Assembly: GCF_963678635.1 (NCBI RefSeq)
Contig: NC_087063.1
Coordinates: 15,629,006 to 15,693,005 of the forward strand
Length of the DNA: 64,000 nucleotides
DNA from: Symsagittifera roscoffensis
Lineage: Eukaryota > Xenacoelomorpha > Acoela > Convolutidae
Direction: 5' to 3'
Shown here: positions 46,468 through 57,700 of the stretch, piece by piece
How positions within the stretch are numbered: position 1 is the stretch's first letter
Layout of the letters: the number at the start of each line of letters is the position of its first letter
Translations under genes and position numbers: made by a program
The notes under the pieces: model-generated
Database searches by the model: none
What the model saw: the letters and a program-made list of their open reading frames with translations, nothing else
Told to the model about the DNA's origin: nothing

Positions 46468-49196
46468 GTTGTTGCTCATTGGGAAATTTGACGCAAGAAA
46501 CTAGTTTCTCAATGTTCAGAAAGCTTCAAAGGAAATGCGTATCATTTTCAACCATAGTGGCAGTAATGCCATACATATGTGTAACAGTCGCCTACTTCGG
46601 TCACATATGAGGCTTAAGAAAAATAGGCCCTATTACCATTGGCTCAAGAGTCAGGGACACTATCTCTTCTGTTTTTCTACCTCAAAAACGGTCGGAGCCA
46701 ATTCGGTTCGCTTGCGACATGAGACTAGAACCCGTTACAGCTTAAAGGCCACTACCAAAATATCCCCACTCTAGAAAATAAGAACGTTCCCATACTTAGG
46801 TCTCGAAATACCCAAAATACACGAACGCCGTTAAAAACAGGGTCGGAACAATCCGTTAAGTTACTTTTCATTAGACAGTGGAACTTTGATCCATTTTAGA
46901 TGGATCAATCTAAAACTCGCCTGACCTCAACATAACAATCATAAAACAAACTCGAGAAAATTAAATTTGGTACTTACATAGCAGCACGCTTGAGAAACAG
47001 AGCAATTAAACTAATTAATGACTCTAGCATAAATATAATCGAATATAACTCAAGAAGTTTCCTAACGATGAGTTCCAATCAAAGGAAGTAAGTTTTAACT
47101 CAAGAATATAGTTTTGGATCTGGACCATTGGGAGACTTCACTTGTCTGCCTTTCCGTTGAAGGTTCACACTGGTCCAATTGATTCTAGCCCTGCTCTCGT
47201 ATTTGTTTGGTCTCCTATATCAGATAGGACAGCTCTACTCTAATTTTCAGCGATGGAAATTGCGAATAGCAATTTCCCACTGTATATATTTGACAACTTT
47301 CCCGCAATTGTAATTAGGTCGTTCTGCTTTTTTATTTGATATTTTCAGTTGTCGCGAGAAAACTGAGCATGACAGGCTCCCTTCGAATTTTTGAAAAACA
47401 AAACTTCACTCCGAAATCACGTATATTCGCGTCCCTCAGGGTCAAACTTCTAGATATGTAACATTCGCCCGGAAGATACATATCGACGGATAACAAAACT
47501 AAGTCTTAAGACGACTGGCTAGCGTCTAAACAGAGCTTTGCATGTTTTTCACCGTCTCTACCAAGCCAGTACTTTTCGGTGGTCTTTCTTACATCAGGCT
47601 GACAAAAACGTTACTGTTCTCCGGCTTCGACCAAAACGCTCAAATTAACTGAATTACATGCAAAATTAGTGAGCTCATGGCTGGGTCTCAGTATCCCCAG
47701 ACCACGAGGTCACTCCTAAAAACAGGGCTACTACTTATTATATTACTATTGTTTTTGTTCAGTAGATAAAAATCATCATCTCCATCGAAGATGGATCAAC
47801 CCTTTCCCCCAACTCCTAGCACCTCATCCTTGTCAAAACTAATCAAAATATCAGTTAAATTCAAGTCAGGACATGACAGGATGCTAAAATTCAATACAAG
47901 TTCATAAAAGTTCCCGTCCCGAGACCCTTCCGGATTCTTGAATCCGGCGAATCAAGCTCCTTAACCTCAGGTTCACGCTAACTCGGAGGGCTGGTTTTTA
48001 CCCTTCACCGTTGTTCGCAACGGCCTTGCAACTATTGTAACAGCACAATAGTTGCAACTCGGAACGTCCTCTGCTGTTCGGTAGTTCGTTGTTGTTTTTT
48101 AGTCTCGATTTTCGTACTGTTCGTAATCGCAGATAAAGTTGTTCTGTTTCTTTCTGCTATTTTAGCCAAAATGGCCGTTTTAACATTTCTCAGAAATGTT
48201 ACGTCATCACTTCGAAAATTTAAAATTTAGAATTCCAGAATCTTCTAGCCTTCACCGTTTGGCCAATCATTCAAATAACGTCCTTATCCGTTCTAAATCG
48301 CCAATCCGGAAGGTTCACTGCTAAAATCCTGAATTCTGCAGAGACTGCATTTTGGCCATTCTGGTCGAATGTCACATACTCCCCGGACAGTCCGGTCAAT
48401 GTCCTCATTGAATCGCGCAATGTTCTAAATGGTTACAGTGTCATCGAACAGAATTTACAAAATGCACGAAATTACTTTTACCTACGTCACATCGACTCAC
48501 TGCAGAATATAAATGGCATCATACTACATCACTATAGCCTTCAAATTCTTTCATTAATCTGCACATTGAGGATATGACTTAAGATAAAACATATTTTCTG
48601 ACTTCCAGTGTCAATATCCCGATTGAAACTTTTTCTCCTAGATTTAAAAGGTGTTGGCTTGCAGGACAGTCCTGCCAACCAACAAGCTAAAATTATCCTA
48701 CTATGCTCCTTCCCTTCGGAAATCTTGCTTGCCTATTGTCCTGAGTATTAAAACTAAGAAACTTTGTGGTTGGAAAGAACAATGCAACAACCTCCCTCCT
48801 CAAGAAGTTACTCAAGTTTTTCATGTCACCACAAAGTTATCAGTCTTCCTAAGTGATTAAAAACAATCATGCAGGCTGGAATATTTAAATATACTCTTCC
48901 CTCAAGCCTTTCTAAATAAATAATAAGTGAGTGTCTCTAAAGCCACTTCAACTAAAACCAAAATGCAAATTTATAAATGCAACAATTTCCAAACTCAACT
49001 TAAATGTTTCAGTTTTCAATTACAACTTGGTTGCTTGGTTTCTCACTTGAGTTTTTCACACACATAAAACAATTCTGAGTTTTAACTTTTCTTCATCATC
49101 CCTTTGTTCTCTTCTTTTTTCGTCGTTTAGAAGTTCTAAAACTTCTAAATTCTTCTAATTTTCTTTCTTGCTGCCTCTTGTTTTCTCGACCATTCG
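46468..49196. other. Spacer with inverted repeats, possible retroelement 3' region
   Basis: Base composition is intermediate between the AT-rich left part and the retroelement ORFs to the right. No gene is seen. It has a perfect 13 bp stem hairpin at 48026-48057 and a 9 bp stem at 48182-48200. The 3' end of the left retroelement copy should lie here, but no match to the 58142-58537 region was seen. Confidence 0.4.
48026..48057. repeat. Perfect 13 bp inverted repeat, 6-base loop
   Basis: TTGCAACTATTGT is followed after six bases by its exact reverse complement. The half-word CAACAATAGTTGC recurs in the hairpin-bounded repeats near 4574 and 11072, so this may be a relic of that family. Confidence 0.85.
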
Positions 49197-51788
49197 TCAA
49201 TGCTCCATTTCCTCCTCCTGTGACACTGACTCCGCACTCTCGGTTTCCGTGTCTTGTAGCACGTCATTGACTATCCTGACGCTGTTGGAAGCCGTCCTCC
49301 AACACTTCTGCTCTTCCACCCTCTGTTTACAGCAAGGTAGGGGATCCACGTTTGATTCTCTGTTTCTACAGAAGCTGTTGTGGAGACACAACGTCACGTT
49401 TCTCTCCAAATCTTCTTTCAGCATCTCTGCCTTCTCATTTCCACTACGCTCGCTCGTCCTGGAAATTCTTTTCACAGCGGTGGTCACTGCATTCCGATGG
49501 GTCACGAAAGCTCGCTTGAAAGCTCCTGCCCCAATGTCCAGTTGATATTCACTGTATACTCTGCCATGCTTCGACATATGCTTTTTCGCATACTCGTACA
49601 ACCATGCAGTCATGTTAGCTCTGAACCATGGCATCAATCGTTTTCTTGCCCATATCTTCTTCACTTCCATCGGAATGTTTAGAACTTTGCACATTGTCTC
49701 AAAAAGATCTAAATCTTTTAGACAATCTAATTTCTGCAATTGTTCTCTCGTCGGTGCCTCCTGTCTATTATTTTCTCTCACATGAGCTTCCAGCCATCGT
49801 ATCGCCATCATAACTCCCACTATCACTACTGTTATGGGCTGTGATGAATCTGGTAAACCCATGGAGAGCAGCTCTCCAGAGTCCCAGATCAACACCAGAT
49901 TACTACGCTTGGGATACCACCAGGTCTGCAGCAAGCAGTGGCAAGGAAACTCGTCATGTGTCAACATGATGCTCCTCCAATTCCGTTTTCCCGAAGCTTC
50001 CAGCAATGGCTCCACTTCCATCATCACTCGGTGGATCTCATCATTCTCATCTACTGCATTGTAATCTGTGACAGTTGATCCTCTCTGTTTCTGTTTTTCA
50101 AAGTCACTGAAGTTCCCGCTCACATATCCCATGAACTTCTTTCCTAGTATTGACTCCAACTCCTCTTTGGTTCTTTCTGGAACTGCTGAGAAAATCTTAC
50201 ACAGTAACTCGTAAGACTTTTCAGACATTCTTGCCAACCTCACGCACTTCGGCACTGAAAAGGCTTGATCCACAATCGTTCTTGTACTCTTCACATCCAC
50301 AGCTACGAAATGTACAGGATACTTGCTCTTGCACATTGGAGCCAACATTGAACCCACCAAATATCGTGCTCCTGATGGTCTACAATAAGTTTCGCTGTGT
50401 CTGATGTTCATCTCCGTTTCGATTGCTTCCCTCCATTTTCCTATATACTTCTGCTCAGTCTGCAGAACTCCTGGGAATACTTCTACGCTGATGGCTGTGA
50501 CCATCTCATGTTTCTGTTCTAGATTCAATAGTGACTCTAAAGAACCAAACATGCTGTAGAATCCTAGTGCTGTCACCAGATTCACATCGGTTCCTCCATG
50601 GCAATCTGCTATCAGTTCCGTTTCCGTTCTTGCTTTCATCACTACATTTCCAAACAATACCGTCAACTGCTTGTGTTGTTTCTCCAGGGTTTTCACACAG
50701 TCTAGACTTCCACAAACGTGACCCTCTAGTCCACAGACTTCCGCCAGACAGCTACCAGGTTTGACCCAGTCTTCTGGTCCCCAGCCAGGCAACTCCACTC
50801 TATCTTCTCCGTTGCTCTTAGAGGCTGTTATCATCACATTATATATGATGTTGAGGTCACGCAGGTTACAGTCCGCATTCAGTTCCCTCTGTATGTCCTG
50901 TGTCGCCCGTAATATTGAGTCAGCGTTGGGACTAGGACACCACGATGGCTTCATCAATTCCCACACTGCCATCAAGCTCGTTCTCAGTAATTCATCTGAG
51001 AATCCCAACCCAAATTCCACTCTCTTGTCGGATTTTGGTACTGAAGGTGCAGTCACCTCTTCTTCCAAGACCAATCCCAATTTGGCCTGTGGATTGTTAA
51101 CGCTCTTAGTCGTCACAATTCTGGACGTCCAGAATCTTAGTAACACCGCCTGCTCATAATCAAAGAAGCAATCACGTATGTCTTCACTCAGGAAAGGATT
51201 GTATGCTATCCCTATAATCCCGGACACATAGCTATATGACTTCTTCTTGATCGGTCCACAGTATTCACTGGATTTTGGCAATGCTCCCATAGACTCTTTA
51301 GTGAGCCTCAACTCCTTGTTTGAGAATCTCCTGATCTCGTCTATCTTTTTCATGGGTTCCAATTCTTCAGGTTCTTTCATGTTCACCCTCATCGGTTTAC
51401 TTTGCTGCATATCCAGCATTGCTAGCAAGAACATGGCTTTCGTTCGCTCATCGCCTTCCTTCAACATTTTAACACAAGTGCTTAATGCAGGTACTGAAAT
51501 CTGCTCTATCAGGAATCGAATGAAACAGAGAGCGTCTCTCCGCTTTGCACACGCTACTGCTGCTCCCTCCTGGACTATCAGATCCCTCAGATTCGTCATA
51601 AGGAAAACTTTTTCCTCCTTTGATCTCTTCCTTTCTTCCGAATCATATTCTTCGCGAGTCATCCCATCATGCACCAGGCGAGCCTGAGTTGTAATTCTGT
51701 CCTTACGTAAGGTACTGCCACGAGAGCATGTATTCTTGGCGTAGTCCTCATTTCTTCTTCGAAATACCTCAATACTACTGCTTTCCAT
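49197..51788 (-). CDS. Retroelement ORF-B, unknown 863 aa protein
   Basis: A long intact frame starting at ATG 51788, inside the last 130 bases of the preceding ORF and in its -1 frame. The product is mostly charged and helical, with a scattered hydrophobic stretch near PITVVIVGVMMAIRWL (about residue 660) that could be a buried helix or a single membrane segment. The C-terminus is Cys-rich (CLHNSFCRNRES, CCKQ). I see no RT, protease, RNase H, integrase or envelope hallmarks. Composition and context tie it to the neighbouring SGNH-containing ORF. Translation could use reinitiation at the ATG or -1 frameshifting, though I see no standard slippery heptamer in the overlap. Being open for 863 codons implies recent activity. 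Confidence 0.8.
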   Translation of the reverse strand: MESSSIEVFRRRNEDYAKNTCSRGSTLRKDRITTQARLVHDGMTREEYDSEERKRSKEEKVFLMTNLRDLIVQEGAAVACAKRRDALCFIRFLIEQISVPALSTCVKMLKEGDERTKAMFLLAMLDMQQSKPMRVNMKEPEELEPMKKIDEIRRFSNKELRLTKESMGALPKSSEYCGPIKKKSYSYVSGIIGIAYNPFLSEDIRDCFFDYEQAVLLRFWTSRIVTTKSVNNPQAKLGLVLEEEVTAPSVPKSDKRVEFGLGFSDELLRTSLMAVWELMKPSWCPSPNADSILRATQDIQRELNADCNLRDLNIIYNVMITASKSNGEDRVELPGWGPEDWVKPGSCLAEVCGLEGHVCGSLDCVKTLEKQHKQLTVLFGNVVMKARTETELIADCHGGTDVNLVTALGFYSMFGSLESLLNLEQKHEMVTAISVEVFPGVLQTEQKYIGKWREAIETEMNIRHSETYCRPSGARYLVGSMLAPMCKSKYPVHFVAVDVKSTRTIVDQAFSVPKCVRLARMSEKSYELLCKIFSAVPERTKEELESILGKKFMGYVSGNFSDFEKQKQRGSTVTDYNAVDENDEIHRVMMEVEPLLEASGKRNWRSIMLTHDEFPCHCLLQTWWYPKRSNLVLIWDSGELLSMGLPDSSQPITVVIVGVMMAIRWLEAHVRENNRQEAPTREQLQKLDCLKDLDLFETMCKVLNIPMEVKKIWARKRLMPWFRANMTAWLYEYAKKHMSKHGRVYSEYQLDIGAGAFKRAFVTHRNAVTTAVKRISRTSERSGNEKAEMLKEDLERNVTLCLHNSFCRNRESNVDPLPCCKQRVEEQKCWRTASNSVRIVNDVLQDTETESAESVSQEEEMEH

Positions 51789-54700
51789 GGAAGGCTCACC
51801 AACTGCTCGATCGTCTCCGCCTGTATGTCAGACGACGCCAAAGTTCCGTACGCCTTCTGCTTGAGGGTGGTGCCTTGCAACATTGTTTCCAGATAACCCT
51901 CCATGGCTTTTTCCTCTTCCAGGGCCATTACATACCCTCTAGCCGAGTTCCGGTATTCCAACATCTCCATGTATCCACCGGTGGGTTCATCTATCGACAC
52001 TGTCTCAGACACTGTCAGTCTGTTGTATTCCACTGGTGTTAGCTGTCCTGCAACACTTCCCTTTCCATGATTCATGGGAGATGGCTTGAAGTCCCTCATT
52101 CTACTCTCTCCACATTGACTGAGTATTTCCATTTCTAAAGTTGCTCCAGTCAGAGTGCGGTCACTCCTTTTGGATTTATAACCGGTTGACTTTATCCCCG
52201 CCATGAGAATGGGTGGCACCATCGCTATATCAGTTAATATTCTATCTGTGCCAGACAATTGATAATCACCTTGCCCCAAATCCATGACTTCCTCGACTCG
52301 TTTTCTTTTCGCTGAGTTACCAGCTTTCATCGATATTTCCGAATCCACTTTCGTCTTTCCAATCCTCCTCGGCATCACTCTGCTGCCTAACTTCATTTTC
52401 ATCGCATTGATTTTATCAATCACCATTTTCGATCGCATCGTTCCTCTCCTGGTCCTTGACAGGTACACCACCTCTCCTTCACTGTCCTGCGGTGTCATCT
52501 TGATGGGAGAATTCGCTTCACTCTCATCAGTGGCTGAGTCGATCAATAACTCACTCAGTCTCCCTTCACACTCATCAAGCTTGTCAAGTACTTCTCTCAT
52601 CAAGGGTTGATTGAGACCTGTTTTGAGAATGGACTGGGTCCCATAGCTCTGAATCACAGTCCAGACTTCTTCCATGAACGCCACTCTGTCCAGCTTACAT
52701 CCCGTCCTACTCTCGTGGTCTCGGTGATGTACTTCCCATTCTTCTTCGGGTAGCGTTCCCAAGAAAGGTACTCTGGCTGAGGCCTCTATTCTTCTCCTCC
52801 GAGGTGATTCCATGAGGATTCTCTGATCGTTATTTCTTGTATTGCCAGGAGAGCTGCTCTCCGGCAAATTCCGTTTCATTTCCTCAAAGGCTGACGGAGG
52901 TTCCAGTGTCGAGATGCCTTCATCCGCTGGCTCAGTCGTTTCCAACGTGTCTGCATTATTCTCAAGATCACTGAAGATATTGAAATCCAGGCTGGATGTT
53001 CCTCCTGTCGATGCCCTGTCGTCTTCCCCACCAGCTTGATCTTGTTGCATGGGTTCTTCCGTCTGACGGTTTCCACCCTGTCCGTCATCTCCTTCTGACT
53101 TGTCCCCATTCGAGTTCGATGGTCCTTGTTTGTCATCATCAGCTTCTTCCTGGAATCTCGGTATGAGCAATGTACCGGCTGATTTATCTTCCTCTTCTCC
53201 ATGGACCACTTTGGTTTCTTCGCAGCCGAAGGGTGCTAGGAAAATTCTCGTCTGCAATATTCCCGCAACTTTCATCTCTTTTCTCACACTGGTCAGGATT
53301 ACTGAGGCTTCAGGCAATTCAGTCCTGCCTCTCATCCTCATTGGAGCTAAGCCTAGTCCCCTCCATTCCTCATCAAATCCTTCAGGCTTGGGAGTAGCGG
53401 CGTTGCTTATTCGCCTTCTCGTCGCTTGATCCGTGTACGCAAATCCTGTGTACTGTAACACGGCGGCATTTCTCCCCACGAAGTATGGATCCATCGTCGC
53501 CGAGAAATTCCCTACTCTCCTTTCATTGGTTTCGAATGCTCTCAACCTAGGAGTTTGTACTACGGAGACTGCTCCGAGCAACATCCTTCTTATCAGAGGG
53601 AATTCAGGGATTGCTTCGGGTAGCTTCTTGTAATCGCCCCAATCCTTCGTCTCTTCTCTCACCTTGTGATACGCTGCTGTGAGACGAGGCACTCTGGTCA
53701 TTTCGCCATTCGTTTTGTCATAGGGCCTCAGATTCCAAAGCTTTGGAAACACCTCGATGTGCCCTCTTTCTACTTCTCCCATGCGGTCACAGAAGTGATC
53801 GTCAAAATTGATGACTGTCATCTCTGGCTCCGATATTTTCGCAAATAACAGATCTTCACTCATGAGCTCTCGCAATGCGTGCTGCTCACACCAGTTCAGT
53901 GTACTACCGTCCACTGCCGATATGAGGTTCAGGTGCAACACCGACCTCCTATATGCTTCCACTTTAACGTCAGGGAACGCAAAGGTGACTGCTGGTCCAT
54001 AGATCACTGTCACGAACTCCGTGACTCCTCTGATCAGTGCCAAGGGATCGATTCTCATAGCTAAGCTCAAATCTGTTAACAGCGGCATGCCTCCAACATG
54101 TCGTCTAACATCTTCCTCTCTTTCAATTGTCTCGTCTTCTCCGGTTCCAAAGCGATTTTGCTGCAAGAGATACTGGATAAGAGTGTGTCTCAGATCTCTT
54201 ATTTTGTTCCACGAGTCTGTGGATTTCTTCATATCCAGATTCCTCACTCTCTCTTTCATCTGCTCTGGACAACGTGCCAGTTTCATCAGTCCTCCCAAGT
54301 TTCCGTGGGTTATTGCGATCAATGTCAGAAGTCCATCTAGTCGCAGGTTCTGTATTCCATCCGTAAGCAGTATCACCGGTCCTTTCACGAAATTCTCCGC
54401 TCCAAATGTCACAAACAGGGCTATTAATTCCACTATCGATACTTTCACTACCGCTTGGAGGAATTCCTTTATCAAGTAGTGCGAGACTTTCGGGTAGACT
54501 TTTGCCAAGAAGGACGCGGTCCATCCGGCTCCCAACCCTTCTAGCATGCTGTCTGTCCTTTCAAATCCCTCCTGTCCTTTCACTTCCTGGGTCCAGAAGG
54601 TTTCCAGAGTAATCTGACACATTCTGTTCACGAACTCAGCTGTCTTTTCTCCGGCATTTTCCGCCAGGTTCACCTCCTTCAACAAGTAGGCGTGTATCTT

Positions 54701-57700
54701 AGTGATCATTACTGGGCCTTGCTGAAAAGCATCTGCACCCAATGCCGCTACTCTCGGATTCAGGTGTAGCCACTGGTTTGCTTCCGGCTTGGTTCTCAGC
54801 ACCATCGCTTCCAGATGAGCTCTCGTCTCCAGTGAATTCTTTCTTTTCGTGTCTTCACTCGCCACTTCCATTGCTCGGAACCACAAGTCGTTGGACATCG
54901 CCGTGATCACTCGATGGTCGTCATCTATTCCTGGTTTCAGTTTGAGTTGCCGACTGAAGTTGGACAGTTCCAACCCCAGCACTTCGTCCAACACCAACAT
55001 GTGTAGCGCGTGGTCCTTGAACCCTCTCATCGCGTTTGAGATATCTGACCATACTGCAGGCAGTTCAGCCTTAAGTGGCCTCAGGTTCTCCATCTCTATC
55101 ATGCGATTCGGGGCTGATATGATCACATCATATTTTCCCTCCGAAAGTAAGGCTACCATTGCATACACAAATTTCAGTCCATCCGGGAGATATGCATATC
55201 CCGGAGACAACGCAAATACTACTCTCAATGTCACCTTGTTGAATGATCCCTCCTTTGTCGCGTCTACCACTTCACCCATTGACTCCAGGATGTCTTTTAT
55301 CGCTGGCCATACTGCGTTTTCTGCTGTTGCAGGATCTCTGAGCCTGCTCAGAAAACCTCTACTGTGTAGATGGTCATTGATGCCAGCAAACACAATCGTT
55401 ATCGGGTTCATTTCTGTCTGCCTTTGTACCCCTATAGCCAATGACACTGATTGCAATAGGTCTAGGTCAACTGCGGCCAGCATTATGACGTCCGGCCAAA
55501 ACAAAGACTTAGAGGTGTACACGAACTCTGAATTCGCTACTACCATGATTTTGGCCTTTCTCATCTCTGCTTTGTCGTAGGCGGCGAAGATGGTCTCATC
55601 TTTCTTTATCGCTGTCAATCCGCCATATCTCTGGGCATCACTATCTTGGTTCACTAGTTTTGGGTACACTCTCTCCTTCACATGACCAGGGTGTGTCGTC
55701 AATTGCCTAAATATCTTCACGTGTTTTCCAATCGGCGCTCTCGCCGTCAGGAATCTTCCTGGCCTTTCTTCACGATTCCTCTCATCATGGTTCAATCTCA
55801 CATCTTGCAACGGTCTTGCATTCACAGGTCCTATTGTGTTGTTGGAGGGCAGTCCCTCCAAGTCGGCAAATCTCAAGGCCGTCGTGGAGCTGAAATTTAT
55901 GCTAGCGGCTATCAACCAGTCTACGCCGGTTATCGAGTACAATCTGTTGACGGATAGCGTCGCTCCATTCAGCATCCTCCTTGCATCTTCGATGAAGCTC
56001 ACTCTCTGTAGGTCCAGCTTCATTAGTTCTTCTTTGTATATATGCCAAGGAGACGGTATGGATCGCGACCACATCAATGAGCCTCTGCTCGGTCTTTCCT
56101 CTCGACTGGTACTCGTCGTCTCCGATCTAGTGTCCGATCTAGATGTGCCGGCTACTTCTTCGATTGGTTGGTTGACAGGTCCTATCCTTCTCCTAGGATG
56201 AATTGTCCTCCTCATCGGTGCCTCTCCCAACCGATCCTGTACATCTGTTCTTCGACCTGGTTCACTGGAGCTTTGTTGCCGGTAATTTATGGCGGCTGGG
56301 ACCGTACCCAAGCGTGTTTCCAGGTTAGGAGGCACAAAGGTGGTGATCACCGTATCACTCACCGTTCCCTCTTCCTTCAGCACTCCTGTGTCAAAGAGTT
56401 CTGCTTCCAGCTCATCCAACCGTTCTTGGAAGACTCGATTCAACCAAGCTTGTCCTTCGACACTGTCGAAGTGGATGCCATCTGTGGTCAGTCTGGCTTG
56501 ATCCATGGCTCTCAATTCATGTTCAATGTCCATGAGGATCATTCTTCCGGCATTTCTATTTGCTAGGTTTCTCAAGATGTTGTTCCATCTCATGACTCCC
56601 TCGTTGTGCCTTCTTCCTGATACTGTCAGGCTTCTTGTGTTCATTGGCACAGTGCAAACGGTCAGTACCGCGCAACTGAACTTCTGCCAGAGAGTAGTAA
56701 ACAAACACACCATCATTGCTTCCCACAGTGCTTCCTGCTCATCTGATCCTCTGGAGATGTCATTCGTCCCAACTAAGATCATCACATTGGGTATCTTCCC
56801 TGGATTCATCAGCTCCACCATGCGATATAATTGGGCAATCGTCGCGCCTCCAAAGGCCATCACCGTGGTGACCCATGAGGTCCTCAAATTCGACAGCACT
56901 CTGACTAAGCTGTCTCCCAATATCAGGTGAGATGTCCCGAGTGGTGGTTGCTGCAGGTTCACAGCCGGGCTCCAGGTAGCTCGATTGAAGCAGGCTCTCG
57001 GATCTGTCTCCGGAACTCCCGTGAAATTATACTTTAATTGATTATTCTTCTGCACGTCCATTACACGAGACACTTTCTTCGCTGGCATCTTCCTTACTTT
57101 TCTCTCTGTGATCTTCGAACTCCCCCTGAGTGGCGTCACGTCACTTATCCCTTGTCTGATTATTGTCTGGGAGAGTTGTACTCTGCCCGTATCGTCAATC
57201 GTTCCATAGGGTGCAGTCACCCCGGAACCTGGTGCATTCTTGTTAGCGACCAATCGTCCAGCGGTCTCTATCAGTTTTCTCACTGTCTGTTCTACGACGG
57301 GATCACCCAAGGTGTCACTAGGATCCGGGATTGTTACTCGGTTCGTCTCTGCTGGAAGCCGTGTCTCCGTTGTTTGACTCATTTCTCGAGGTGTCAAGAG
57401 CTCCATCGGGGACTGCCCACGAGGAATATCCCTTGCAGGTATCACTTTCTCAATGGACGTCGTCAACGCCACCTGCTCCGATCGCTCTTTGTATTCCTGC
57501 CTTAAGCGTTCGATCTCTTGACCCTGCTTTTTGTTGCAGTCTTCAAACAACTTTCTCCACATGTCCCGGTCTTCCTCCATCGCCAGCATGGTCTTCGTCA
57601 TATCGTTTAACTCCTTCTTCGTACTTCTCAACTGATCGTTCATCTCGTCCAGATCTTGTATGGTTTGGTTCGTCTGAACCTTCTGTGTTACTTTCGCCCC

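Noticed and set aside
49197-51788. Retroviral-type envelope protein
   Set aside because: No signal peptide, no fusion-peptide/heptad layout, and only one weak hydrophobic stretch.
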